Source: Roseomonas populi
Lineage (GTDB): Bacteria; Pseudomonadota; Alphaproteobacteria; Acetobacterales; Acetobacteraceae
NCBI RefSeq assembly: GCF_024594815.1
Contig: NZ_JANJOU010000041.1
Location: 1 to 42,115 of the forward strand
Direction: 5' to 3'
Length of the DNA: 42,115 bases
In this document: piece by piece, positions 18,939 through 28,279 of the stretch
Layout of the letters: each line of letters starts with the position of its first letter
How positions within the stretch are numbered: position 1 is the first letter of the stretch
Translations under genes and position numbers: made by a program
The notes under the pieces: model-generated
Seen by the model: only the letters and a program-made list of their open reading frames with translations
What the model was told of the DNA's origin: nothing
Database searches by the model: none

Positions 18939-20372
18939 TCACCCCAGCATCTTCCCGGGATTGAGCACCCGCGCCGGATCCAGCGCGTCCCGCAGGCGGT
19001 GCATCAGCTCCATCTCCACCGGGTCCTTGTAGCGGCGCAGTTCGCCGGCCTTCAGCAGCCCGATGCCGTGCTCGGCCGAGATGGAGCCGCCGAGCTCCAC
19101 CACGATGTCGTGGACCACGGCGTTCATCCGTTCCCACTGGGCCAGGAACGCCGCCTTCTCCATCCCGACGGGCTGGGTGAGGTTGTAGTGGATGTTGCCG
19201 TCGCCGAGGTGCCCGAAGGCGCAGACGCGCACGCCGGGCAGGGCTTCCGCGGCCGCCTCGCCGGCGCGGTGCAGGAAGGCGGGGATGCGGGAGACGGGCA
19301 CGGAGACGTCGTGCTTGATGCTGCCGCCCTCCTTCTTCTGCGCCTCCGGGATGCCCTCGCGCAGGCGCCAGAGGGCGGCGTACCTGGCGCTGCTTTCCGC
19401 GATCACGGCGTCGGCCAGGGTGCCGCGCTCGAAGGCCTCCTCCAGGATGCCCTCCAGCACGGGGCGCAGCGTGCCGTCATGGCCGGAACCGGCCAGTTCG
19501 ATCAGGGCGTACCAGGGGTGGCGCTCGCGCATCGGGTCGTGGCCGCCGGCGTGGCGCGCCACGATCTCCACCGTCAGCCCGGACATCAGCTCGAAGGCTG
19601 TCACCGCCTCTCCGGCGCGGTCGCGGGCCAGGGAGAGGAGCGTCAGCGCGTCGGCGGGGTCGCGCAGGGCGCAGAAGGCCGCCACTCGGTCCGTCAGGCG
19701 GGGGAAGAGCTTCAGCACGGCGCGGGTGATGATGCCGAGCGTGCCCTCGCTGCCGACGAAAAGGTGCTTCAGCGCGTAGCCCGTATTGTCCTTGTGCAGG
19801 GCGCGCAACCCGTTCCACACGCGGCCATCGGCCAGCACCACCTCCAGGCCCAGCACGAGGTCGCGCGCGTTGCCGTAGCGCAGCACGTTAATGCCGCCGG
19901 CGTTGCTAGCGAGGTTGCCGCCGATCTGTGCGCTGCCCTGCGCGCCGAGGGAGAGGGGGAAGAGGCGCCCCGCGTGCTCCGCCGCCGCCTGGATGTCGGC
20001 AAGGATGCAGCCGGCCTGCACGGTCATGGTGAAGTTCAGCGGATCGACCTCCTCGATCCCGTTCATCCGGCCGAGGGAGAGCAGGACTTCGTGCGGGGCG
20101 GTGACGGTGCCGCCGACGAGGCCGGTGTTGCCGCCCTGGGGGACGATCGGGGCGCCTGCCTCCGCGCAGATCCGCACGGCCGCCGCCACCTCCTCCGTGG
20201 AGCGCGGCCGCAGCACGATGGGGGCCTGGCCGCGGTAGAGGCTGCGCTCCTCCAGCAGGTAGGCCTCCCGGTCGGTGGCCTCGGTCAGCACCGTGCCATC
20301 CGGCAGGGCGGCGCGCAGCCGGTCGGCCAGGTCGGTGGGAAGGGCGCGGGCGGCGGGGCGGATCTCGTTCAT
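18939..20372 (-). CDS. FAD-linked oxidase, GlcD/D-2-hydroxyacid dehydrogenase type
   Basis: Flavoprotein that probably oxidises a D-2-hydroxy acid such as D-lactate or D-2-hydroxyglutarate. 477 residues. FAD-binding PCMH domain: IVPQGGNTGLVGG (77-89), then GAQGSAQIGGNLASNAGG and KHLFVGSEGTLGIIT. The C-terminal FAD-oxidase domain carries FGHLGDGNIHYN and ISAEHGIGLLK, the substrate/metal-binding His motifs of the GlcD/DLD group, and ends DPARVLNPGKML. The ATG overlaps the MmgE/PrpD stop by four bases (ATGA). Electron acceptor unknown, as no partner Fe-S or ETF gene is nearby. Confidence 0.93.
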   Translation of the reverse strand: MNEIRPAARALPTDLADRLRAALPDGTVLTEATDREAYLLEERSLYRGQAPIVLRPRSTEEVAAAVRICAEAGAPIVPQGGNTGLVGGTVTAPHEVLLSLGRMNGIEEVDPLNFTMTVQAGCILADIQAAAEHAGRLFPLSLGAQGSAQIGGNLASNAGGINVLRYGNARDLVLGLEVVLADGRVWNGLRALHKDNTGYALKHLFVGSEGTLGIITRAVLKLFPRLTDRVAAFCALRDPADALTLLSLARDRAGEAVTAFELMSGLTVEIVARHAGGHDPMRERHPWYALIELAGSGHDGTLRPVLEGILEEAFERGTLADAVIAESSARYAALWRLREGIPEAQKKEGGSIKHDVSVPVSRIPAFLHRAGEAAAEALPGVRVCAFGHLGDGNIHYNLTQPVGMEKAAFLAQWERMNAVVHDIVVELGGSISAEHGIGLLKAGELRRYKDPVEMELMHRLRDALDPARVLNPGKMLG

Positions 20373-21772
20373 GCCGCGCGCTCCAGCGGCGCCTTGCCGC
20401 GGAAGAAGGGGGCGGCGGACCGGTCCAGCGCGGGATCGCCGGCCCCGAAAGCGCGGCACCAATCCACCACGGCCTGCCGGGCCGAGGCGTCGCGCATGGC
20501 GAGCCCGGCGATGCCGTGGAAGCGCTCCACGAGCGGCTCCCACTCCCAGGGCGCCTCGGGGTCGCCGCGGCGGAAGCTGCGCTCCTCGGACAGCACCCGT
20601 CCGTCGAGCGTGGTGACGGTGATGCGCGCCGGGCGCTCCTTCGGGTAGCGCGCGGAGAACTCTGCCGGTGCCAGCACCTCGATCCTGTCGCCCAGCGCCT
20701 GCACCGCCTCGTCCCGCACTGCGCTGCCGTCGAAGCCGGTGAAGGAGAGGTCGCCGCCGGAGAGAAGCAGGGCCACGCAGAAATTCGTGGAGAACTTCGC
20801 GTCGCCCGCATTCGTCGGCCGGCGCAGCCCGGCCACGTCCAGCAGGGCCTGCGGCGCCTCCACCGTGACGGCGGCGATCTCCTCCACGCGCAGCGTGGCC
20901 TTCCGCATCAGGTCCTGCGCGGCGTCCAGCAGGCTGTGCATCTGGCCGCAGACGGGCCAGCCCTTGATGGTGGCCGTCAGGATCATCGGCGCGCCTTCCG
21001 GCACGAGGGAGGCGGAGGGTTCCGGGATGAGCTTCCAGGCCGCCAGCATGCCGCGCCCGCCCTCAAGCACGCGCGGCGCGCCGGGGATGCCGGCCTCGGC
21101 CAGCAACGCCGCCGTCACGCCGTTGCGGACGGCGATGGCGGGGTGCACGGGCTTCGCCTCCGTCGCTCCGTCCTCCAGGAACTGCCACAGCCCCGCCGCC
21201 TGGGTGCCGGCATGGCCGAGGGCCGAGAGCGTCGCCGCCGCGTCCAGGCGCAGCAGGCGCGCGGTGGCGGCCGCCGCGCCGAAGGTGCCTGCGGTGGCGG
21301 TGACGTGGTTCGTTGCCGCGTGCGCCTTGCCGAGATGCGCGCCCAGGCGCAGCCCGGCCTCGTAGCCCGCCGCCACGGCGGCGCGCATGTCCGCCACCGT
21401 CACGCCCGACCTTGCCTGGGCCAGGGCCAGCACGGCGGGCCAGACGGTGATGCCGGGGTGCATCATCGCGGCGCGGTGGCTGTCGTCGAATTCCCAGAAG
21501 TGGCTGATGGCGGCGTTGGCCGCGGCGGCCTCCACCGGCGCCCAGCCGCGCGCGTCGCCCGCCACGGCGCAGCCCGCGCCCCGGTGCGGCATGGTCAGCG
21601 CGGCGAAGGCGGCGATGTAGCGGGGGTGGAGATCATGCGCCGTGCCGGCGATCAGCGCCCCCGCCCAGTCCAGCGCGGAGGAGGAGAGTGCGGAATCCAC
21701 CGCCGCGTCCCCCGCCGCGCCATCCAGCGCCGCCACCCATCCGGCCAGGGGGTGCAGGGCGGGTTCGGTCAT
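20369..21772 (-). CDS. MmgE/PrpD family protein
   Basis: Family of 2-methylcitrate dehydratases and cis-aconitate decarboxylases; here 467 residues. Conserved blocks include WAGALIAGTAHDL, NAAISHFWEFDDSHRAAMMHPG near residues 87-108 (the Asp-Asp-x-His region is part of the active site in PrpD), NHVTATAGTFGAAAATARLL, the HAGTQAAGLWQFLEDGATEAKPVHPAIAVRNG segment with the characteristic Lys, and the C-terminal lid domain. It overlaps the upstream MBL gene and the downstream FAD oxidase gene by four bases each. A propionate role is not supported, because prpB and prpC are absent; another carboxylic acid is likely. Confidence 0.92.
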   Translation of the reverse strand: MTEPALHPLAGWVAALDGAAGDAAVDSALSSSALDWAGALIAGTAHDLHPRYIAAFAALTMPHRGAGCAVAGDARGWAPVEAAAANAAISHFWEFDDSHRAAMMHPGITVWPAVLALAQARSGVTVADMRAAVAAGYEAGLRLGAHLGKAHAATNHVTATAGTFGAAAATARLLRLDAAATLSALGHAGTQAAGLWQFLEDGATEAKPVHPAIAVRNGVTAALLAEAGIPGAPRVLEGGRGMLAAWKLIPEPSASLVPEGAPMILTATIKGWPVCGQMHSLLDAAQDLMRKATLRVEEIAAVTVEAPQALLDVAGLRRPTNAGDAKFSTNFCVALLLSGGDLSFTGFDGSAVRDEAVQALGDRIEVLAPAEFSARYPKERPARITVTTLDGRVLSEERSFRRGDPEAPWEWEPLVERFHGIAGLAMRDASARQAVVDWCRAFGAGDPALDRSAAPFFRGKAPLERAA

Positions 21773-22662
21773 GGGTTGGTCTCCCCCTGCGCGATCACGC
21801 CGCGCCCGGCCACGGGAATGCGAAGGAAGGTCACGCCCCTCCCCTCCCCGGCCGGGAAGCGCCCCGCGCGGATGTTCACCTGGATGGAGGGCAGCAGGAG
21901 CGCGGGGGAGGAAAGGGTGGCGTCCCGCTTCGTGCGGAGTTCCACGAACGCCTGCTCGTCGCGCCCTTCGCCCACGTGGATGTTGCGCGCGCGCTGCTCC
22001 GCCACCGTGGTTTCCCAGGCGAAGCTGTCGCGGCCCGGCGCCTTGTAGTCGTGGCAGATGAAGACCCGCGTCTCCGGCGGCAGGGCCAGGATGCGCTGGA
22101 TGGAGCGGTAGAGCTGGCGCGCGTCGCCGCCCGGGAAGTCCGCCCGCGCCGTGCCGGAATCCGGCATAAACAGCGTGTCGCCGACAAAGACGGCGTCCCC
22201 GATCCGGTAGGCCACGTCGGCCGGGGTGTGGCCGGGCACGTGCAGCACCTCCACCTCCAGCCCGCCGAGGGGGAAGGTCTCGCTATCGGCGAAGAGCCGG
22301 TCGAAGTCGCCGCCGCCCGGGCGCAGGTCTCGCGCGTCGAACACCGGGCGGAAGATGGCCTGCACCTCCGTGATCCGCGCCCCGATCCCCACCGGCGCGC
22401 CGGTCTTCTGCTTGATGTAGGGGGCGGCGGTCAGATGGTCGGCATGGGCGTGGGTCTCCAGGACCAGGTCCAGCCGCAGCTCCCTTTCCGCCACCGCAGC
22501 CAGCATGGCATCGGCGGATCTCGTGTCCGCCTCCCCCGCCGCATTGTCCCAGTCCAGGACGGGGTCGATCACCGCCGCCGCCCGCGTCGCCTCGTCCCAG
22601 ACGAGATAGGAGACGGTGTTCGTGGCCTTGTCGAAGAAGGCCTGGACGGCGGGGCTGGTCAT
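21769..22662 (-). CDS. MBL-fold hydrolase, persulfide-dioxygenase/Blh-like
   Basis: 297-residue metallo-beta-lactamase-fold protein. Metal site: H71xH73xD75H76 (HAHADHL), H145 (HVPGHT), D162 (FVGDTLF) and H204 (ICHDY). The long opening VQAFFDKATNTVSYLVWDEATR, the SGTARADFPGGDA block after FMPD, and the total length are typical of the ETHE1/Blh group, whose members oxidise glutathione persulfide with a single iron. Start at ATG 22662; 13 upstream codons are open but unconserved. It is coupled to MmgE/PrpD by an ATGA overlap. A thioesterase- or lactonase-like role within the operon is the main alternative. Confidence 0.9.
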   Translation of the reverse strand: MTSPAVQAFFDKATNTVSYLVWDEATRAAAVIDPVLDWDNAAGEADTRSADAMLAAVAERELRLDLVLETHAHADHLTAAPYIKQKTGAPVGIGARITEVQAIFRPVFDARDLRPGGGDFDRLFADSETFPLGGLEVEVLHVPGHTPADVAYRIGDAVFVGDTLFMPDSGTARADFPGGDARQLYRSIQRILALPPETRVFICHDYKAPGRDSFAWETTVAEQRARNIHVGEGRDEQAFVELRTKRDATLSSPALLLPSIQVNIRAGRFPAGEGRGVTFLRIPVAGRGVIAQGETNP

Positions 22663-22732
22663 GGCGTGGCTCCTGCTCCTGCGGTGTGGAGAGCGGGTCA
22701 CGCCGCGGGCCGCCGCTCGCCGGCCTGCCGCC

Positions 22733-23743
22733 CTACTGGGCGTCGATCCGGACCTTCCGGCTCAACTCCACCCAGCCCTTGATCTCCTTGTCCAGGATCT
22801 CGGCCAGGGCCTGGCGCGGGCCGGGCACGAAGGTGACGCCGTCGGCGCGGAAGCGCTCGCGCAGCGCCTCGTTGGAGATCGCCTTGTTCAGCCCGGCGTT
22901 CAACTCCTCCAGCACCGGCACGGGAGTGGCGGCGGGGGCGAAGAGGCCGTTCCAGCTGTACACGTCGAAGTCCGGGATTGTCTCGGCAATGGCGGGGACG
23001 TCCGGCAGAATCGGCGAGCGGTCCTTCGCGCTCACGGCAAGGAGCTTCGCGCCTTGGGCCCGAAGTGCCAGCGCGTCCGAGAGCTGGGCGAAGATGCCGT
23101 GAACGCGCCCGGAGAGGAGATCCGTGCCGACTACGCCGCTGCCGCGATAGGGAACGGGCGTGATCTCCGTCCCGATCCGCAGGCCCAGCAACTCGCCGGC
23201 CAGGCGGGTGGCCGTCATCTGGCCGGTGTTGGCCAGCAGGAACTCGCCACGGTGCGCCTTCGCCCAGGCCACGAAGCCCGCGAAGTCGTCCGCCGGGAAG
23301 GACTTCGTCACGGTCAGCACGTAGGTCTGCGTCGCCAGCCGGCCCACGGGCGCCAGAAACTGCCGGGGATCGCCGGGCAGGAGATGCGGCTGGAAGGCGG
23401 CGGTGATGGAAGTGCCGGGGGTGGCGATGAAGAGCGTGTGCCCGTCCGGCTCCGCCCGCCCGACGGAGGCGGCGGCGATGGCGCCCGAGGCGCCGGGGCG
23501 GTTGTCCACCACCACCGGACGCCCGAGCGCGGCCGACATCGGTTCCGCGACCGCGCGGGCAATGATGTCCACCGCGCCCCCCGGCGCGAAGGGTACGGCG
23601 AGCAGAACGGGGCGGTTCGCAGCCCCTCCCCCCAATCCCTGGGCACGGGTCAGGCGCGGGGCCGCGAGCGCGGCGGCGCCCCCGGCCAGTCCGGCCATGA
23701 GGCGGCGCCGCGTGAGAGCAGAGCGAAGATAGGCGTCGGCCAC
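22733..23743 (-). CDS. Bug-type solute-binding protein (TctC family)
   Basis: Periplasmic receptor of the tripartite tricarboxylate transporter/Bug family, which binds small carboxylates. 336 residues from GTG. The N-terminus has a Tat-like signal (TRRRLMAGLAGGAAALAAPRLTRAQ, cleavage near residue 34). Bug features: VPFAPGGAVDIIARAVAEPMSAALGRPVVVDNRPGASG, PDGHTLFIATPG, VPYRGSGVVGTDLLSGRV, LPDVPAIAETIPDFDVYSWNGLFAPAATP. No TctA/TctB membrane genes are adjacent, as is common for the many orphan Bug proteins. Between the lyase and MBL genes it probably supplies or senses the operon's substrate. Confidence 0.93.
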   Translation of the reverse strand: MADAYLRSALTRRRLMAGLAGGAAALAAPRLTRAQGLGGGAANRPVLLAVPFAPGGAVDIIARAVAEPMSAALGRPVVVDNRPGASGAIAAASVGRAEPDGHTLFIATPGTSITAAFQPHLLPGDPRQFLAPVGRLATQTYVLTVTKSFPADDFAGFVAWAKAHRGEFLLANTGQMTATRLAGELLGLRIGTEITPVPYRGSGVVGTDLLSGRVHGIFAQLSDALALRAQGAKLLAVSAKDRSPILPDVPAIAETIPDFDVYSWNGLFAPAATPVPVLEELNAGLNKAISNEALRERFRADGVTFVPGPRQALAEILDKEIKGWVELSRKVRIDAQ

Positions 23744-23805
23744 GATGTGTTCCTCCGAGGGCGCCGCTCCCTGCCGGTTAATCCGGCTTATGTCCAGTTC
23801 GGCGC

Positions 23806-23823
23806 GTGAATTACAGAATTCAC
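23806..23823. promoter_or_regulatory. Short palindrome in AT-richer gap before the Bug gene
   Basis: gtgaatt (23806-23812) and aattcac (23817-23823) form 7-bp inverted arms around acag, in the 111-bp gap between the lyase stop and the Bug start. The gap is clearly AT-richer than its neighbours, so an internal promoter with an operator is possible. No regulator gene is nearby. Confidence 0.35.
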
Positions 23824-23854
23824 CTCATTTTATGGTTGATTCCGGGGTGGAGCC

Positions 23855-25216
23855 TTAGCCCTCCAACCAGGCGGCGCTGCGGGCCAGCACACGGTCCACG
23901 GCAGCCCCGGCCTCGCCGAGATAGCCGCGCGGGTCGGTCATGCCGGTGATCTCCGCGTCGGTGGAAACCTTCGAGATCTCGGGGTGCCGGCGCATGGCGT
24001 CCGCGAAGTCCAGCCGGTTCTCGATGCCGTGCATGGAGGCCTCGTAGATCCACTCATGGGCGTTCTGCTTGCCCACCTTCTCCCCGAGCTCGAGCATCAC
24101 CCGCTCGGAGAGCAGGTAGCCGCGCATCCGGTCCAGGTTCTCCATCATGCGCGCCTTGTCCACGCGCAGGCCCTTGAGAAGGGAGGCGCACTGGAACAGC
24201 AGGGCGCCGGCCATCAGGCAGCACTCCGGCACCGCCTTCCACTCGGTCTTCCAGCCGATGCCGTCGCGCTCGCCCTCGGCCACCATCGCCTCCATCATCA
24301 GGCCGGCGGAGGCGCGCAGGCCGCGGGCGACGCAGGGCAGGTTCTCCGCGAAGACCGGGTTGCGCTTGTGCGGCATGGTGGAGGAGCCGAGCTTGCCCTC
24401 GGTGAAGCCCTCCTCCACCTCGGCGAACTCGTTGCGCTGCATGTTGAACAGCTCGTTGCCGATCTTGCCGATCGTGCCGCCGATCATGTTCAGGATGGAG
24501 ACGTACTCGGCGAAGCGGTCCCGCGCCGGCGCCCAGGAGATGTCGGGCACGCCGAGGCCGAGCACCGCCATGGTCCCCTCCTCCACCTGCCGGGCCTTCG
24601 GCCCGAGCGAGGCCTGGGTGCCCACCGCGCCCACCAGCTCGCCGACGAAGAGGCGGGGCTCGCACTCGCGCAGCCGCTGGTGGTGGCGGCCGATCTCGTC
24701 CAGCCAGATGGCGCATTTGTGCCCGAAGGTGATGGGCAGGGCGAGCACGCCATGGGTGCGCCCGGCCATGATCGTGTCCCGGTGCTCCCGCGCCAGCCGG
24801 GCCAGCTCACGCCCCACCGCCTTGATGTCCCGCAGGAACAGGGCGTGGCAGTCGCGGATTTGCAGCACCATTCCCGTGTCGAGCACGTCCTGGGTGGTGG
24901 CGCCGTAGTGCACCCACTGCCCGGCCTCCGGCGAGCAGGCGGCCTGGAGCTGCTTGATGGCCGGAACCAGCGCGTGCTTCACGCGGCGGATCTCGGCGGC
25001 CATCTTCGGGATATCGATGGTGCTGCCCTTCGCGTGGTCCACGATGTCGTCGGCCGCCGTCTGCGGGATGATGCCGAGCCGCGCCTGCGCCGTGGCCAGG
25101 GCCGCCTCCACCTCCATCCATTTCTGCACGCGCATGGGCTCGTCGAAGATGGCCCGCGTCTCCTCCGTGCTCCAGTTGTGCTGGAGCGCCTGCATGTCGA
25201 AGACGGAGATGCCCAT
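23855..25216 (-). CDS. Fumarase/adenylosuccinate-lyase superfamily lyase
   Basis: 453 residues. This superfamily cleaves C-N or C-O bonds in succinyl-type compounds, or cycloisomerises carboxymuconate. The signature GSSTMPHKRNP is at 277-287, with the mobile catalytic Ser; also HYGATTQDVLDT near 103-114 and AGRTHGVLALPITFGHK near 151-167. The long C-terminal part (after LKGLRVDKARMMENL) suits the CMLE/adenylosuccinate-lyase-like branch. purB itself is normally shorter and not in such a catabolic cluster, so a role on an unknown substrate is more likely. The ATG at 25216 has GAGGGAA just before it. First gene of the minus-strand run; an 11-bp inverted repeat lies upstream. Confidence 0.9.
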   Translation of the reverse strand: MGISVFDMQALQHNWSTEETRAIFDEPMRVQKWMEVEAALATAQARLGIIPQTAADDIVDHAKGSTIDIPKMAAEIRRVKHALVPAIKQLQAACSPEAGQWVHYGATTQDVLDTGMVLQIRDCHALFLRDIKAVGRELARLAREHRDTIMAGRTHGVLALPITFGHKCAIWLDEIGRHHQRLRECEPRLFVGELVGAVGTQASLGPKARQVEEGTMAVLGLGVPDISWAPARDRFAEYVSILNMIGGTIGKIGNELFNMQRNEFAEVEEGFTEGKLGSSTMPHKRNPVFAENLPCVARGLRASAGLMMEAMVAEGERDGIGWKTEWKAVPECCLMAGALLFQCASLLKGLRVDKARMMENLDRMRGYLLSERVMLELGEKVGKQNAHEWIYEASMHGIENRLDFADAMRRHPEISKVSTDAEITGMTDPRGYLGEAGAAVDRVLARSAAWLEG

Positions 25217-25249
25217 GGTTCCCTCACGGTCCGGCCCAGGGCCGCATTT

Positions 25250-25348
25250 CAATCAATGAAAGGTATTTTGTTGTTTGAAATCTAACAGTGGCAGGGCCGC
25301 CCCCGCAACACCTGGGTGGTTCGCACCGCCAGAGACGTTCATTGATTG
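25250..25348. promoter_or_regulatory. Widely spaced inverted repeat upstream of the lyase operon
   Basis: caatcaatgaa (25250-25260) and ttcattgattg (25338-25348) are perfect 11-bp inverted copies separated by 77 bp of AT-richer sequence, beginning 34 bp upstream of the lyase start codon. The arrangement suits two operator sites for one dimeric regulator that loops DNA. No regulator gene is adjacent, so this is inference from sequence only. Confidence 0.45.
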
Positions 25349-25461
25349 CCCGAGACTATCAACAGTTTGTGAGACAACGGCAGCAAGCCGTCCCGATCAA
25401 CACGTAACCGCGACGGTATACGTGATCTGCCAACAACTTAAGGTTGATTTCTCAATCACTA

Positions 25462-25479
25462 CTAAACTCGGAGGTTTAG
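25462..25479 (+). promoter_or_regulatory. Small hairpin in the leader before the 96-residue ORF
   Basis: ctaaac and gtttag pair around tcggag inside an AT-richer stretch. It lies about 107 bp upstream of the ATG at 25587. The rest of 25349-25586 shows no gene I can support; it probably is promoter and leader sequence. Confidence 0.25.
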
Positions 25480-25586
25480 CAAAGGGCCTGTTAACGATCC
25501 GACCTTGTTGCGTTCTTCTTACGCCTCGTTCCAGGGGCAGCGGTCCAAAAGGCTGGGCCGCGCCCCAAAAGCGCAGAGGGGGATCA

Positions 25587-25877
25587 ATGCCGTCTCACGC
25601 CGCCGTTCAGGCTGTCGAGGACCTCGCACGCTACGCCCGGGCGCATGCCCTGGAGGACGCTGACGAGGTCCTGATGGAAATCATGGCCCTGATGATGCGG
25701 CCATCCCGCTGGCGGGTCGCCGTTCACTTGAACAAACGATATCCCATGGCCGCCCGCCTCCGCACCGGCGCACCGGCCGCGATGCGGGTCTCCATCCCGC
25801 GCCTGCGCCGCCACCGGCAGGCCGGGAGTCAGTCCGGCGGGCTTCCGTCGGACTTGAGCACCTCCCCGGCCAAGTAG
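25587..25877 (+). CDS. Unrecognised small protein (96 residues)
   Basis: The ATG at 25587 is preceded by a strong Shine-Dalgarno-like gaggggga (25576-25583), which decides the start although the frame is open further upstream. The product has a predicted helical first half (VQAVEDLARYARAHALEDADEVLMEIMALMM), then a basic segment (RWRVAVHLNKRYPMAARLR, RLRRHRQ) and a polar tail. No signal peptide or cysteines. I do not recognise a family. The last 49 bp overlap the 3' end of folC on the other strand. The AT-richer leader and the clear ribosome site support a real gene, but chance coding is possible. Confidence 0.5.
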   Translation: MPSHAAVQAVEDLARYARAHALEDADEVLMEIMALMMRPSRWRVAVHLNKRYPMAARLRTGAPAAMRVSIPRLRRHRQAGSQSGGLPSDLSTSPAK

Positions 25878-27193
25878 AGGCTGCCGCAGACCAGCACGCG
25901 GGCGGGCGGCGCGCCCGCCCCTTCCTGGGCCAGGGCCGCGAGGGCATCGGCCACGCGGGGGCCGGGCCGCGCCACGCCGCCCGAGGCGGCCACGATCTCC
26001 TCCGGCGGCACGGCCAGGTGCTGCCCTGGCTCGGCCACCGCCCAGGCGGTGGTGGCCAGCGGCAGCAGCGGCGCCAGGAAGTCCGCCACCGCCTTCGACT
26101 TCTTCATCCCCACCACGAGGTGCAGCGGCCGGTCCCGCCATTCCCGCAGCTGTTCCGCCAGCGCCACGCCCGCCCCGGCGTTGTGGCCGCCGTCCAGCCA
26201 AAGCTCCCAGCCCGCCGGCAGGGCGGCGGAGAGCGCCCCGTGCAGGCGCTGCAGCCGGGCGGGCCAGCGAGCCGTCTCCAGCCCGCGGGTGATGGCGGCC
26301 TCCGCCTTCAGCCAGGGCGGGTTCCAGGCGCGCAGGGCGGCGATGGCGATGCCAGCATTCTCCGCCTGGTGCGGCCCGGGCAGGGCGGGGCGCGGCAACG
26401 TCAATTCCCCGGCGGCATCGCGGAAGCGCAGCCCCTCCCCGGCCGGTTCCACCCACCAGTCGCGGTCCCGCGCCAGCAGGGGCGCGCCCCTCGCCGCCGC
26501 CTCGGCCTCCAGCGCCGCCATGGCCTCGGGCGGCTGGCGGCCGGTCGCGGCGGGGATGCCGGGCTTGATGATCCCGGCCTTCTCCGCCGCGATCTTCGCC
26601 AGCGTGTCGCCGAGGAAGTCCGTGTGGTCCATGGAGATGGAGGCGATGCAGCAGGCCGCCGGGCGGTCCACCACGTTCGTCGCGTCGAAGCGCCCGCCCA
26701 GCCCCACCTCCAGCACCAGGAGATCCGCCGGCACGCGGCTGAACAGCAGGATGGCGGCGGCGGTGGTGATCTCGAAGACGGTGATGGGGCGGCCGGCATT
26801 CGCCGCCTCCACCTCCTCCAGCGCGGCGGCGAAGGCATCGTCCGTCACCAGCGTGCCGGCCAGCCGGATGCGCTCGTGGAAGCGCACGAGGTGGGGGGAG
26901 GTGTAGACGTGGACCCGCTGCCCGGCGGCTTCGGCGATGGCGCGCAGGAAGGCGCAGGTGCTGCCCTTGCCGTTGGTGCCGGCCACGTGGACCACGGGCG
27001 GCAGGCGGCGCTCCGGGTGGCCCAGAGCGGCGAGGCAGACCTCCAGCCGGTCGAGGCTGAGGTCGATCAGCTTCGGGTGCAGCGCGTGCAGCCGGTCGAT
27101 GATCCGCTCGGACCGCCCGGCCTCCGCCCCGGGAACCAGACGCAGCCCGGCGGGGGCGCCCGGAAGGTATTCGGGCGGGGCGGAATCGGCCAT
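25829..27193 (-). CDS. folC: Folylpolyglutamate synthase/dihydrofolate synthase
   Basis: Adds glutamate to dihydropteroate and to folates, using ATP, in the cytoplasm. 454 residues. ATP-binding P-loop VAGTNGKGST at 70-79; VYTSPHLVRFHERIRL; the omega-loop/Mg region FEITTAAAILLF and LEVGLGGRFDATNVV; SMDHTDFLGDTLAKIAAEKAGIIKPGIP; the PGPHQAENAGIAIAAL segment; and C-terminal LDGGHNAGAG. Complete and unremarkable. It follows accD by 13 bp, the conserved accD-folC order of Alphaproteobacteria. Its 3' end overlaps the small convergent ORF. Confidence 0.97.
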   Translation of the reverse strand: MADSAPPEYLPGAPAGLRLVPGAEAGRSERIIDRLHALHPKLIDLSLDRLEVCLAALGHPERRLPPVVHVAGTNGKGSTCAFLRAIAEAAGQRVHVYTSPHLVRFHERIRLAGTLVTDDAFAAALEEVEAANAGRPITVFEITTAAAILLFSRVPADLLVLEVGLGGRFDATNVVDRPAACCIASISMDHTDFLGDTLAKIAAEKAGIIKPGIPAATGRQPPEAMAALEAEAAARGAPLLARDRDWWVEPAGEGLRFRDAAGELTLPRPALPGPHQAENAGIAIAALRAWNPPWLKAEAAITRGLETARWPARLQRLHGALSAALPAGWELWLDGGHNAGAGVALAEQLREWRDRPLHLVVGMKKSKAVADFLAPLLPLATTAWAVAEPGQHLAVPPEEIVAASGGVARPGPRVADALAALAQEGAGAPPARVLVCGSLYLAGEVLKSDGSPPD

Positions 27194-27206
27194 GGCGGGC
27201 GGGCCC

Positions 27207-28106
<900 letters not shown>

Positions 28107-28279
28107 CGCCGCCTCAATCCGGGCCGGTCCTCCCCCATCATGAAAATGTGGGCCCGGCCGGCGCGGGGGGGAGGTAGTCGCGCCGAGGCTTTCAGCGCAA
28201 GGGGCTGTTCCACGGGTAGGGCCGGACCCGCATCGCGGGCATGGACGGATCCCGTCGCCCCGGCGTTATGCTCCGCACC

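Noticed and set aside
16290-20648. Very long plus-strand frames (600+ residues) across the minus-strand operon
   Set aside because: High GC makes long antisense frames common; they lack start sites and any recognisable domain.
20369-21772. 2-methylcitrate cycle (prpD)
   Set aside because: No prpB or prpC nearby and different neighbours; only the family name is used.
25275-25586. N-terminal extension of the small ORF at 25587
   Set aside because: The strong ribosome-binding site is directly before 25587, and the upstream part has low GC and no conserved sequence.
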